Part shown: piece by piece, positions 46,821 to 57,830 of the stretch
How the letters are laid out: the number at the start of each line of letters is the position of its first letter
How positions within the stretch are numbered: position 1 is the first letter of the stretch
NCBI GenBank assembly: GCA_011317545.1
Contig: WUJK01000002.1
Location: forward strand, 2,604,001 to 2,668,000
Source: Coniella vitis
Taxonomy: Eukaryota; Ascomycota; Sordariomycetes; Diaporthales; Schizoparmaceae
Direction of reading: 5' to 3'
DNA: 64,000 nucleotides
The notes under the pieces: generated by a model
Databases searched by the model: none
What the model was told of the DNA's origin: nothing
What the model saw: the letters and a program-made list of their open reading frames with translations, nothing else
Translations under genes and position numbers: made by a program

Positions 46821-48324
46821 CTTAAATCAATCAATGACTGGAGCCGCTCCAAGTATCAAGAGAATTCGACGGCCGACTAGCGACAGCGAGGCTCAATAGA
46901 ATCAGGGCTAGAGTCGCGGGAAAAAGCACGAGAGCTGAAGGAACAAGACCGAGAAGATGGAAATACCACACGAGACGAGACGAGGCAGGACAAAGCTTGG
47001 AGCAGGCGTGGGAAACGATCACGTAGTTATAGGAGTACAATGAAAGCGCAGGCCAGCCCCGGCCACGGTCTATTTAAGTAGGCCACCATGAGCTTCGGGG
47101 AAGAAGAGCGGAAGATGACATCGGCAGAGATGACGGGCAGGAGGGTGGGGTGCCGGCATGGCCGGTCGGGATAAGTCGCCCGCCATATATTTGCCTTTTG
47201 CAAGCACGGTCGAATGTCCAGAGCAAATAGAGTCGAGGAAGTAGTTGCCTTAGATGGCTGGCTGGACTTCCTGGAGCATGTGGGACTGGAGCATGTGGGA
47301 CGTCCCGGGAATTGGGGACGGCAATGGGGAAGGGGGGCTATTGTGGGGGAAGTCAGCTATCTTCAGGGATATCCATGTTGTACGAGCAAGTGGGGTCCAG
47401 CTACTACGGCTACCAAAGTCGGGAGATTTGGAGATAATGCTTACCTAATATTCAGAAGCCGAAATCCTTTAAGTGGTACAACAACAGCAATAACATCACC
47501 ACCATTACCGCCGTCGCCCAGTCTGCCTGATGACCACTCTACTCGTGATCTATTGCCAATCTCCCACCTCACAACACAGGAAACATATCAATTCAAGTCA
47601 TGTTATCTCTCCATTGCTGTTTTAAGATCCAGTGCAAGAGAGATGGATCTGCCCTGAATATCCATATCCATTCACCTATCCATCTATATCATGCTTTACA
47701 AACTACCAAACACATGCTGATGAACAGTCGGCATACAGTACAGAGAGCAAGTGCATTACTAGGATTTATCATGTGTTAAGTCTGCATAGACTCTATCTGA
47801 TTAATGGGCGGCGAGCACCCTAGTTGATATTGACAATGGCACACAAGCCCTATCAATGGCCTGGATGTCAAAATCCTTTTGGGTGTTCTGCTCTTTGATT
47901 AAAGTATGGCACAGACCCAGAGCTCTGGCAGCAAAGACAGACGAGCAATGCCAAATACGCTGACTCTTTCCAGCACCTAGGGTCCTGCGCTAGTTATCCC
48001 GGTAAACTCTTCCTCTTTTCTTCCACTGATTGCTACCAAGTCTACCTCAGAGGGCTCTTTCGAAAGTGGACGCTCTTCTGCCTCCACTCTCTCGTGTGCT
48101 TAATATACGTGGCACGGTTTCGACACGGCCACTGCATCTCCTTGCTCAGCTGCTTGTCGTCTTGGCCGCTTTCTGGGTCTGGGATGAGTTTGTATGAAGG
48201 CACCCCCAGCCCGATTCGAGGGGATTTCATTCAGGTTTCACAACCGCAGAGCCATCCTACATCCGCCCGGTCCGAACGTGCCAACGTTGACGTACACGTC
48301 CACTTCAACCTCATCGAATCGACA
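46821..48324. other. Divergent spacer, monooxygenase / unknown protein
   Basis: A divergent promoter region of 1.5 kb without a supported gene. It contains a perfect 15-base tandem duplication (47271-47300). The part from 47.5 to 48.3 kb is rich in pyrimidines and ATC, as in a leader of the + strand gene. Confidence 0.4.
47271..47300 (+). repeat. Perfect 2 x 15-base tandem repeat
   Basis: The unit CTGGAGCATGTGGGA occurs twice without a gap, followed by the palindromic TCCCGGGA. It sits about 450 bases upstream of the monooxygenase ATG. Confidence 0.85.
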
Positions 48325-50147
48325 ATGGATCGCCTTGCTTCTGCGTAGGTCACCGCTCCAGTGCTCATGGCCTAGGATCCAAATTTTCTATGCGAATAAC
48401 AAAGGACAACTGACTGACAACTACCGACTCCAGCTTGCCCGGCCACTACTCTCCTCAAAATGCCAGTCTGCGCAAGCACGAGGCCAATGCCACTGAGGTG
48501 ATCCGTATCGGCTTAGATCGCGGTAATGCAACCTTTTCTTCGCGGAACGGTCTTTCTGCTGGTGCCACTGGTGGTGATGGCACCACACCTGGTGCCTATG
48601 CATCCTCACGGTCCCGCCACGCACCAATCAAAGATCATCGCCACGATGAGCGTCTGCCTCGCCAGCAATTCGATCCAAACAAGGAGCACGAAGGAACCGC
48701 ACGAGCGCGCTCTGCGCGCTCTCGCTCGCCTACCAAGCGCTCCAGGTCTCCAACCAAGTCTCAGCCAGTCTCGCGCTCTCAGGCAGTGTTGCGTTCCGAT
48801 ACTGGTGAGCTGGACCTGCCTGAACTCCACAAGACCACGCGTCCAGCTGCAATCGATGTCGAGTCGGCCCGTCGTTACAAGCCTACCGCTAAACATGTCA
48901 ATATAGTCGAGGACAAGAGCAGTCGTCGCTCTCAAGAGGCCACTCTCGTGGCTCCAGTCACACCACCTCCGCGGTTCGCGCTCAAGACGAGTCCTGATAT
49001 GGATGAGCCTGACTACGACGACAACGACAGTGTTTCCTACTACTCTGAAGATGAGTTTGGTCAAGCTCGTCCTTCCTACATTAGTCCCTTGCGGGTCCGC
49101 AAACAGGATAACGGCGACAGCAACATGCTCAGAAGTGCATTCACTGCCTGGAGCAAGCCTTGTCCACCTGAGCACGTGGCACACGAGCATCGCTCTGCGG
49201 GTCATTCTCCTCAGCACCATGGCTTAAAGAAAACTGCTACGGCTGGTGATCTGTGTCAGGATGATTTTCCCCGCTCTCCCAGAAACTATTCGCCTTTGTC
49301 CGACTACCTTACCAACCAACTGCATCCTGTGAGAAAGCAATTAGTTGGCACCCACGGCTGGCTAGAGCGAACCACTGCTTCTGCTGCTAATAAGGAAGAC
49401 TCGGGGAAACAGGAGGCTATTGAGGAGCCCTTACAGCAGAGAAAGCGAGGATTCCTCAACAACCTCATGAAGATTGCTAAGGAAGTCACCACGTCAGCCA
49501 AGGATATGACTGCCTCTGCATCTCGTAAGGCCCGCGAAAAAGATTCGCAAGTCTCGCGTCTTACCGTCTCTCTTGACCCTCGCGAGCAGAGCCTCCTATA
49601 CTGTGAGCTTGAATTCATTCTCACGACCGCCTTGGATTCCTACATAAGCAGTCAGTTCAACTCGGGACGCCTCGATGCCGATAAATACAAAAAAGTCGTC
49701 GACAGCTGGCAACAGCGTGGTCGTCCCAAGGTCGTGGGATTCCGCTACGATCTCGAAACTCAGCTTGATCTCATCCTTCTTCACAGCGAAGAGTTTCGCT
49801 TTTACGGTAAACGCGCTGGCTTGATTGCAGCTGTCCACGGTGTGCTGGACATGATGCGTGTGGACGCACGCGCGATGCGCATCCGTACATTTTGCCAGCC
49901 TGATACCGTGATCGCCAAGCAGCTTCTTGATGCTCAATCTCTCTTCAACCTCACTGGTTGTAGCGAGCAGCAACAAATACAGCTCGCCGAAGTCATCCAA
50001 TTCTTCAAAGTCATCATTGAGCGCGAGCGCATGTACCGGCGCCACCAGGAATCTGACCAACAGAGCCAAGACGGCCAGCGGTTCCGCGGTGCTACCAATA
50101 CTGGAACTTTTCCTCAAAGCCACAAGAAGACAAGCTCGTTCACATGA
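48325..50147 (+). CDS. Conserved-looking protein of unknown function
   Basis: I do not recognise the family. A first exon of 20 nt (48325-48344, MDRLASA) and a second (48434-50147) join in frame to 577 aa. The second exon alone begins without an ATG, which supports the small first exon. The N-terminal 350 residues look disordered, with Arg-Ser and SPTKRSRSPTK stretches like phosphorylation targets, acidic patches (DEPDYDDND) and a basic segment (AKEVTTSAKDMTASASRKARE). From about residue 385 a globular helical domain begins (SRLTVSLDPREQSLLYCELE, YISSQFNSGRLDADKYKKVV, LLHSEEFRFYGKRAGLIAAV, LTGCSEQQQIQLAEVIQFFK) and ends near residue 545. The style resembles fungal-specific scaffold or signalling proteins. 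No catalytic motif is seen. Confidence 0.8.
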
Positions 50148-51845
50148 TCTGAAATGCAGACGACTCCTGTGGTCACCTCTCTGTGTCTTTAGACAACGGG
50201 ATGTCTATCGGTTTCTTGCGGCTTGAAACGGGCAATTATTCATTAATTGTGGCCCTGGTATCCAATCCTACTACTCAATTTGAAGCAAAGCTCGTCTAGC
50301 ATACATATGGCATTCACTGTGCCTTGACTGTCGAGCTCAAGGTGTTACTAGTCTGTGCGTCACCCTTTTGTTGGGGTGATATTCTACATTGTATCTGAAC
50401 ACTGTATATGTTTGGGGTTGAGACAATACATCAGGAGGAAAAGAAGTAAACATCAATAAAATACCATTTCCACACCAACCACCTCCCCAGGAAGTAAGAA
50501 GAGAAGAGAAGAGAGAGAAGGAAAAGGTCATTGGAGGGTCGGGGGCTGGCGGCTCAAGAAAGGAGAGATAGTTGCAAAGGCTGGCTTGTCACGGCCCTGT
50601 AACGTTTCGTGCGGTCAACAAGATGCCGAGTGCCATTGATTTCAGGACGAAAGATGAAATAAAGGATCCGCGTCAGCTCTGAAATTAAAACATGGCAGTG
50701 AAATGTTACGGCGTCACACGCCCTTCATGGTTATTCTTATTGTGTGTATTCCGTCTAGCTTACAGGTTCCTCCTTAAATGAATATGTTTGGTCATATTGG
50801 GATACTTAAATATATAGCTGGGAGGCTGTTGAGATATGCTCGAGAGTAATCAGCTCTTGACAACCTCTCGCTGTACTCCACGAAATTGCACCTTTCGGCG
50901 GTCCGCAGCTGATTACGCATATGGTCCCCTGCTCGACTACGAATTGCCGAGCTCAGCATCTAGTAACGTGCCAGCATGGCCATCCGGAACGACTTAATTA
51001 CTTTTGTAAGCATAATGCCCGAGAACAAATCTTTTTAACTGGGCATGTACTGAATGAAGCCTATAGCCAACAGGATATCCAACCTCTCACGAGTCAAGAT
51101 GTGAATAGGGCTAGATTGAGAAGCCATTATATCTAGCACGTGTAAATGCTAGGGTGCAATGCGCAGCCCTCATCCATTTCTTGAGCGCGGACAGATATAT
51201 AGCTTCATTATCTCAATATGATTGGTATGATTGGTGTGAAATACAAGCTTGGTGGGCTCTCTGACGGTATGGTAACATAACAAGTTATATGGTAAGAATA
51301 AGTTGGATAATGTGCATGTGAGATTGTCATTGAGAATTATCGCAGTACGCCTGTATGTTTGTATGATTTATGTTTCCAATACGGTGTGTCTTTGCATTTG
51401 ACATGTAATATCAGTATAAATACCCATCCAATCTCAGCGCATAACAAGCCGTTATGGCTTGAGAAGGGGACACAGTCCTATGAAAGCGATTGAATTTTGA
51501 CTGACCCATGAACAAATGTCATTGAAGATGAACTTCATTGCGCAAATTCGACCTCCTACAGTCAAGAAGAATCTGTCGAGGTATTAGGATTTCTATCACT
51601 ACACAAAGACGAAATTAAACACAGCAGAGAGACAATACCGACGCAGCAAAAGACTAGTTTGGCATCAGAAACAAATCGTGTTCCTTAGTCACCAAACAAG
51701 AGTTGTACTGCAATATCATAGAGTATCATAAAGTCCTATTCATTCATTTTTCTATTCAAATGATATAACGTTACTCTAGAAATGTAGCAAGCGGCCTTGA
51801 AAGCCGTCCCTGTAATTCCTTGTATTTTGACATACTGCGAGTATC
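50148..51845. other. AT-rich convergent intergenic region
   Basis: A gap of 1.7 kb between converging genes. It is clearly richer in A and T than the rest from about 50.6 kb on and has many stop codons in all frames. One short frame (50921-51136, +) encodes a Cys/His-rich 71-residue peptide, noted separately. There is no dispersed TACTATGTA motif here. It may be a decayed or RIP-mutated insertion, but no terminal repeats are recognised. Confidence 0.4.
50921..51136 (+). CDS. Possible small Cys/His-rich ORF
   Basis: This frame of 71 codons starts at an ATG and contains a regular Cys/His spacing (CSTTNCRAQHLVTCQHGH, then YFCKHNARE). It lies in AT-rich DNA between converging genes with no signal peptide and no visible intron. 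It could be a small zinc-binding protein, a relic of a larger gene, or chance. I have no family for it. Confidence 0.2.
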   Translation: MVPCSTTNCRAQHLVTCQHGHPERLNYFCKHNAREQIFLTGHVLNEAYSQQDIQPLTSQDVNRARLRSHYI

Positions 51846-54800
51846 TTACGCTCGGTCCCTTTTCGTTGCTTTCATAGCTCTCATCGCTGGTAGCGTAAAT
51901 GTCCTTCCCGGTCTTCTACCAATCTCCACACAAAGGAGTCGGACAAGATCCCTGCTCGTCCAGTAACTTGAATGCGCCGACAACATGTTCAGATATTGTA
52001 GTTCAAGAGGTCCACTCCTTGAACGCAAGAAGAAATCAACCTGACCATTGTCATTAAGGAGGAAGGCTTTGCGTTCGGCAATATCCTCTCGTGTGAAATC
52101 ATGCACTTCGAGTTCGAGCTGAGAGGGTAAACGAAAAGTAGGTGGTTTTGTAAGTTCAGGCGCAAAGGGATCGTTGGTTGTGGGCGTAGAACCAATGGGA
52201 ATGGCGCCGCGCATAGCGTTTCCCATGGATCCGAACCAAGAGGTACTCATACTTGGAACGTGTGCCACCTTTAGGCTGTCAGCATACGCAGGATCGATCG
52301 TGCCATTCAGTAAGTAAGCGATGGGGTCCTCTTTTGCGAGGATATTATAGATGTTGTCGACTGCAAGACATCCAAAACTGCCGACCTCCCCTACAACTTC
52401 CTTGGCAACTGTATCCTAATGGAAATTAAATGTTAAACATCAGTAAAGTAGTCAAAATAATTGCTTGACTGCCATAAAGACCCAAAGGCACAGAAGGTAA
52501 TGACATGAAGAGCGAGAACCTACACTGTCTTCAGCTCCTGGCTTGCGACGACCCTTTCGAGGGACAAGATTGCCACGCTCAAGAAGAAGAAAGAATCCGG
52601 CGGGACTGCCTAATAAAAACAGGTTCGTAGTGTCAAACTCGAAGAAGTTCATTTCAGGCATTGTCTTTTTCAAGTCTAGCGGCGGAGGGATATCAGGCTG
52701 CTTGGATAGAATCTCGAGTGCCATGACGCTGCCCAGTGAGTGGGCTATAAGATGGACACGCCCATTACGCCGAAAGACCGGGTTGTTGCGGCACCATAAG
52801 CGGTAGACGCGATTGGCTTCAGTCACAAGAGCCTGTATCATTTTGGGCTTATGGTGCGACATGTAAAATGGAATGTCAAACATGACATCGCTGATCAAGC
52901 CTCTTACTGCAGGAATAGTTCCAGGCTCGATGTCTTTTAGACCAAAGCTCTCGGTCGCAGCAGCCCGTTGTTCCTCACTCATAGGGCCTCCATCCTCAAG
53001 GGAAAGCTTGTGTCTCCAATTGATCGGAAGCACCATGATTCCACTGAATCCTTCGCGGAGGATTGGTTTGACGCTTTCGGTAGCAAGCTCGATGTTCACA
53101 AAACGCCTAAAGGCAGTGACTGCATGCGTAAAATGGAAGCTCTCGACCCGTTCCGCAAACTTCTGCCCAATGCCGTGAGCTACCAGCACAAGGTCTGTAA
53201 CTTCACCTCGCGCTTTCTCATCTTCGCAACCTGGGCAGTGGTCACGTCGCGAGTCGGTTTCTTGCGCATGGTTGGGGAAATCATGATGAGGCTCGGCTAC
53301 TCTCGTGGCCGACTTCTTGGGCTCGTGTAACCGGGTCCACACGGCCCGATCGAATCCACGTACCACAGGTGTTCCAACCGTAACACCTTTCATTATTTTG
53401 GAAACAGGTTTCCTCCCATAATAGGCAGATGGCGCCAAGCTCGGTTTCAACAGGAAAGCAGTGGTTGCATCCTTATATAGAACACGGTATGTAGCAAAGG
53501 GTTTTGTGGTACTTGGAGCGCTTTGTGGGCCTGCGACAACAGGTTCCAAGGTTGCTTCGGCAGCCGCCTCGCCTTGGAAGCAATGAGCAGCGCAAAATGG
53601 GTCGGAAGAGATGACAGCGTCCAGAGCTTCTTGCAATTCGGACTCTGCTTCTTTCGAGGTAAATGGCTTCGGCCAAAGAGGCCAGGACACCTTTTCCTCC
53701 CCGTCAGCGCCAACTTCAACTGCACAGCGTATCTCATCCTTCCAAGTTTGGCTGAAGGGTCGCAACTCTCGGTAGCCAGCCTCTAACTGATTTGCAACAG
53801 CGGGCTCCAGTGGTAACATGGTGTCTCTGTAGAATTTATCAGTCCTCCATATCTTCAAAATAAACAATGAGAAGCCTTGATCGACAAACAGAATTGCACA
53901 AGGAAGTTCTTGGAGCTGCAGCAAACATATGCAACATGTTACATGGCTACGTGATCTATACCTTGAAGCGGGAACGCTTATAATGTCGAAATATTCTTCA
54001 GTCATTAGTTTACACGCACCTGTAGAACCATGTGGACCTCGAGACAACAGCAATATCATTGATTGGAGACCAGTATATGGGCTTCATTTGCAAAGCGGGC
54101 AGCGATACCATATGCAGTCTTGACACGCCGACAGGTACTTCGTGCACACGTGGTTGTTTAGGGTAATTGTCCAGATCCTTCAGGCCAGTTTGTGAAGGCA
54201 ATGCGTTTGAAGAAGCGGATGCCTCCCGCTTACCGCCCTCGTGACTTACTGGTGCAGAATCAGGTCTGTGCGAGGGCGTAATTGCGCTGGGAGGCGTTTT
54301 GCTCAAACTTTCCTCTACTCTGACAAAGGGCTTTCCTGATATGCCGTCGTCGACAACGGGAGGTCGTATTGGTATGGTGACTGGGCTTAGAGACAATCTC
54401 TCGGGCGGCAACACAGACGCTATTGGCGGACGGCGGCGTGGACTTTCTATCGATGCGGAACGACTCACTGGCGTGTTTGAAGCTAGAGACTCGGCTCTGC
54501 CTCTGGATGAGGTTGATAAAGCTGGCAGAACAAAGCCATCTGTCCGCGGGAAAGAGGTTGCAATCGCAAGTGGCGCCATGCGGGGAGGGGCAATGATGGT
54601 AGCCGGACGTTCTCTTCCCATGATGGCCATGACCTTTTCGACGACGTATTGCTGACCTAGCTCTTTCTTCTTCCTCCTCGTGAGCTCGCAGAAGGACTCT
54701 GTCAGTGCATTAGATGCCTCAACAAGCAAGGCTTGGCAACACACCGGCATGGAAGTGTCTGCTAGGGCCTCCAATGGCGCCTCTAGCGGTGCTTTGGTCG

Positions 54801-55206
54801 TATTTTCTTTCGCATGTTTCTCTGTATGCTGCCTCGCAAGACTTTCAACTATGTTGTTGAGCTTTTGTGCGTCATATGTGCTGATGGCTGATTCAAACGG
54901 CTTGCTCGAGAGAGCAGCTCGATGGGAGTCTCGATGACTGGCGGCAGCAAGGCTGAGCCAAGCTCTCTCTAACGCATTGTTGTCGGCTTGAGAGTAGGGG
55001 CGGAGGTGAGCCTTAGCGGAGGACTTGTCGGAAGCAGTGGGGATGGTGACCATTGAGAGGGGATCATCGAGAGGGATCAGGCTGTGGTAGAAGAACTGTG
55101 CTTGAATGGGTGGGATGCCGTCAAGCAGAGGGTCGTCCGGGGTAGGCTCAGCCACGGGTGCGAGACGGCATGCTTCGCCATAGGTATGAGCGGCGTGTGT
55201 GGCCAT
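51846..55206 (-). CDS. DDHD-domain phospholipase (PA-PLA1-like)
   Basis: Exons 54020-55206, 52524-53826 and 51846-52415 (minus strand) join in frame to 1019 aa. The lipase core holds the nucleophile elbow HLIAHSLGS (Ser759), with the preceding strand motif LVLVAHGIGQKFA and the following LFLLGSPAGFFLLLERG, as in intracellular phosphatidic-acid-preferring phospholipase A1 proteins (yeast Ddl1, mammalian DDHD1/2). The DDHD metal-binding region would span the last two exons (LEVHDFTREDIAERKAF, NGQVDFFLRSR, YLNMLSAHSSYWTSRDLV), with the His/Asp-rich pattern visible. The N-terminal third contains a WWE-like region (MKPIYWSPINDIAVVSRSTW) after a long disordered Ser/Pro stretch. I start at MATHAAHTYGEAC (55206). 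An in-frame ATG at 55299 would add a basic extension of 31 residues. Cytosolic or mitochondrial lipid remodelling is the likely role. Confidence 0.9.
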
Positions 55207-55623
55207 TTTGGCGGTCGCTGGGAACTCTTGGCGAGACCAAGAGGTTGTCTTGTCTCGACGGGTCTTGTCGTGTAGGTTGCAGCTGAGTTGCAAGTCCAAA
55301 GAACCTCTGCGCGCAATTCAAGTGTTGGAGGCCATCCTCGCCATTTGAGGAACCAACGCGATTCCGCAGTAGTTATTGAATGCGTAGCATAACTTGTCGT
55401 ACAACGAGGGCTGCGTCGTTCGTCACAAGTGCGACTGCGGTGAAGGCAGCAGAGCAACGTCTCTAACGTAAGGAGTCTGGGTGCCTGCCATTTCAGCCTA
55501 CTATATGCCTACTACTATGTATGCTATGACGTGTTGAATTTGCCCCACCCGGGCTCGAGTAACGCGGCTGATGAAGCAACTTCGATAATGACTAAGCAAA
55601 TCTCACTTGGCTGTAATATATAC
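55207..55623. other. Tandem intergenic region, DDHD lipase promoter
   Basis: A short gap holding the DDHD promoter and the 3' end of the exchanger gene. It contains one exact TACTATGTA motif (55513-55521). Confidence 0.45.
55513..55521. repeat. TACTATGTA dispersed motif, single copy
   Basis: One exact copy about 310 bases upstream of the DDHD lipase ATG. It is the only copy between 44.3 and 59.9 kb. Confidence 0.6.
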
Positions 55624-56823
55624 TCAGGTATCGCCAGGTTTCCTTCCGCTCATCACTTCGACGACGAGAAAGGCGAGATAGGCTGTCATCAGCATGCCGC
55701 CTATCCATCGCCTACCGCCAGTCAGTACTACCAGCAGCAGGACACTAGCTGAAGCCCACATCGCTAGAGCCTCGGCCTGACTGATCTGCCCTTGCAGCCC
55801 GCCGCCGGCCCAGATCAAGACGACACCGCCCCCACACAGCGTCAAGAAAATGTTGGATCCCACCGTATTGGCCACCAGTATTTCCGGCTGATCTCGCATT
55901 CCCGATTTGAGAGCCACAATCTTGTCAGGCACCGTTGTGGCAAGTGACACGACTGTTGCACCTGTCACAGAGCTCGACAGGCCCAGACCATCGCCGAGCA
56001 TGTGCGCCGACTCTGCAATCACATAACCCGAAAGCAACATTAGCACGAGGCCCACGAGCAATTCCACTACCAGATTTCGCAATGGCTTGGCTGTTTTCTT
56101 CCGTCTTCTCAGCATTCCCGCGGCCACTCTCTTCCTTGTGGGCTGCCTGCCAATCGCTAACATTGCTGTAGCTGAATCGTCTCCCTCGATTCCAGTCTCG
56201 TCATCTGTCTCGTCGTTGTCTTTGCGGCTTCTTCTTTCCGATCCGCTCTGCAACTCGTATCCTGAGCTGGAAACCAAGCTACAGTCCGAACCCGAGTCTA
56301 AATCCGAGTCCGAGTCTGAATCATTCTCAGGAGCCTTGAGTGTCCCTTTGTAAATGAGCCACGCCACAGACGCGATATATATTGTAAACATCGCCGTGAG
56401 CGCAACGCCCCCTAGCCACAAAAAATCGGATGGAGTGATGTAGAATATGAGCAAAAAGGCCAATGTCATCCCCAGACACACGGCTGCGTAGATACGAGAA
56501 CTTGTGTCGAACTTCATGTCAGACTTGGCGACGATCAGACCCACCGAGAAGGAGCCCAAGACGTTGGCAATGTTGCTCCCCACCAAGTTACCCAATGCCA
56601 AAGGACTGTGCCCCTGTCCGAGGGCAACCAACATCACCACCAACTCTTCCCACTCGGCGCCACAAGTTAGCAGCCCTATGAGTGTCGGTGACACGCCCAG
56701 TCTTTCAGCGACGGCGACGCTACCGTCGATAAACTTGTCGGCCCCCCGCTCCAAAACCAGAAGGCCGCAGGTGAATGCACCAAGTCCGAAGATCAAATTG
56801 TCGTTAACATCCGCCATGATCAT
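55624..56823 (-). CDS. CaCA-superfamily sodium/calcium exchanger-like protein
   Basis: An uninterrupted frame of 399 aa (or 397 from the second Met) with about ten hydrophobic helices. Two alpha-repeats of the Ca2+/cation antiporter fold are readable: the first around residues 45-95 (LTCGAEWEEL, then GNLVGSNIANVLGSFS), the second near the C-terminal half (SLATTVPDKIVAL, then VANTVGSNIFLTLCGGG). A cytosolic loop between them is very acidic and Ser-rich (DSDSDSDLDSGSD) and could bind calcium or be phosphorylated. The gene is divergent from an NRAMP transporter, sharing a 1-kb spacer with a strong hairpin. The ion and membrane are unknown. Vacuole, ER or Golgi is usual for such fungal exchangers. 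Confidence 0.87.
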   Translation of the reverse strand: MIMADVNDNLIFGLGAFTCGLLVLERGADKFIDGSVAVAERLGVSPTLIGLLTCGAEWEELVVMLVALGQGHSPLALGNLVGSNIANVLGSFSVGLIVAKSDMKFDTSSRIYAAVCLGMTLAFLLIFYITPSDFLWLGGVALTAMFTIYIASVAWLIYKGTLKAPENDSDSDSDLDSGSDCSLVSSSGYELQSGSERRSRKDNDETDDETGIEGDDSATAMLAIGRQPTRKRVAAGMLRRRKKTAKPLRNLVVELLVGLVLMLLSGYVIAESAHMLGDGLGLSSSVTGATVVSLATTVPDKIVALKSGMRDQPEILVANTVGSNIFLTLCGGGVVLIWAGGGLQGQISQAEALAMWASASVLLLVVLTGGRRWIGGMLMTAYLAFLVVEVMSGRKPGDT

Positions 56824-57830
56824 GGCCTTATATCTTTCATTTCACGATCCCCCGCTGTTCGCTGCACGTTGGGAAAGACGCCGAAACGGGTAAGTCGATA
56901 AGGCGGTTACCTAGCAGAGGCTGTAAGAAAAGGAAATAGAGATTTGAAAGGTATTGTGTAGTGTGTTGAGTTCAACCACAAAGGATCGCAACTTAGCGGA
57001 GACGAACAGTGTATGTGGTTGCGACAGGTATTTTGAAGAGCCTGGTAGTGGGCTTGATAAGCAGGACAAAGCACCTCAACGTCATTCATACCGCAGGACT
57101 ATGGGCTGAGTAAGCGTCCGTCTGGACGCTTACTCAGTCATATATGAGTCTAGCCCTTCTGTGTCTTGGACATTTGCACGATATCTTCCCGGCTCCAGGA
57201 TACTTATATACTCTGTGTGTTCCTTCCGCATGATAGTGTAATGTCGATTCTGGACTCCGGCTCCCTACTAGGCCATATCGGTGTTCTCTGTCTGCAGGCT
57301 GACAAGAAGGGCAGGTACCAGCTGCAATTCCGAAAGTGGCTGACTGCATATGTCTCGAGTGGTGCTGTGATATGAAGCACAGAAGGGTCATATGGCCAGG
57401 CTGTTTTCTCTATGCCGTCGTATCTATCGTATTCACGGCGAGTAGTTTCTTTGATGGTTATTTCCTTTTGTAAAATCACTGCAAGAAGCCTCGACAGTAA
57501 ATTCAATGCAAGCTCTTCTCTCGGACTTGATTGGTACTGTTAAGCCGTCCAGATAGTGGGATATCAGCCTATGCGTGTGTGCAGTGCCCAATGTGCCTTA
57601 GGCTCTGCAGTGTCAATTACAGAGCAGCTTTTCGCAGAGCCGGTGCAAGTGCAAAGAGAGGGGCGCTGTGGTTTGCATGAGAGTCTATCTCTTGGGCCGT
57701 CATATCTGTATCTGATAAGTGAGCCCTGACCCCTCCCGACCATCCCAACAAGAACCACATCGCAACTTTTGCTGCAACGAGACTGGCTGACTGAACGTAT
57801 TCTCTCAAGCTTCTTGTTCTGTCACCCGCC
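56824..57830. other. Shared promoter region, exchanger / NRAMP
   Basis: A divergent spacer of 1.0 kb between two membrane transporters. Its main feature is a perfect 14-bp inverted repeat at 57106-57137. No further gene is seen. Confidence 0.5.
57104..57139. repeat. Perfect 14-bp inverted repeat (hairpin), 4-base loop
   Basis: CTGAGTAAGCGTCC (57106-57119) and GGACGCTTACTCAG (57124-57137) are exact reverse complements around the loop GTCT, and a G-T and a G-C pair extend the stem outward. It lies 281 bases upstream of the exchanger ATG and 694 bases upstream of the NRAMP ATG. It could be a two-sided binding site for a dimeric regulator, a terminator-like or RNA hairpin, or a mobile-element relic. 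Confidence 0.85.
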
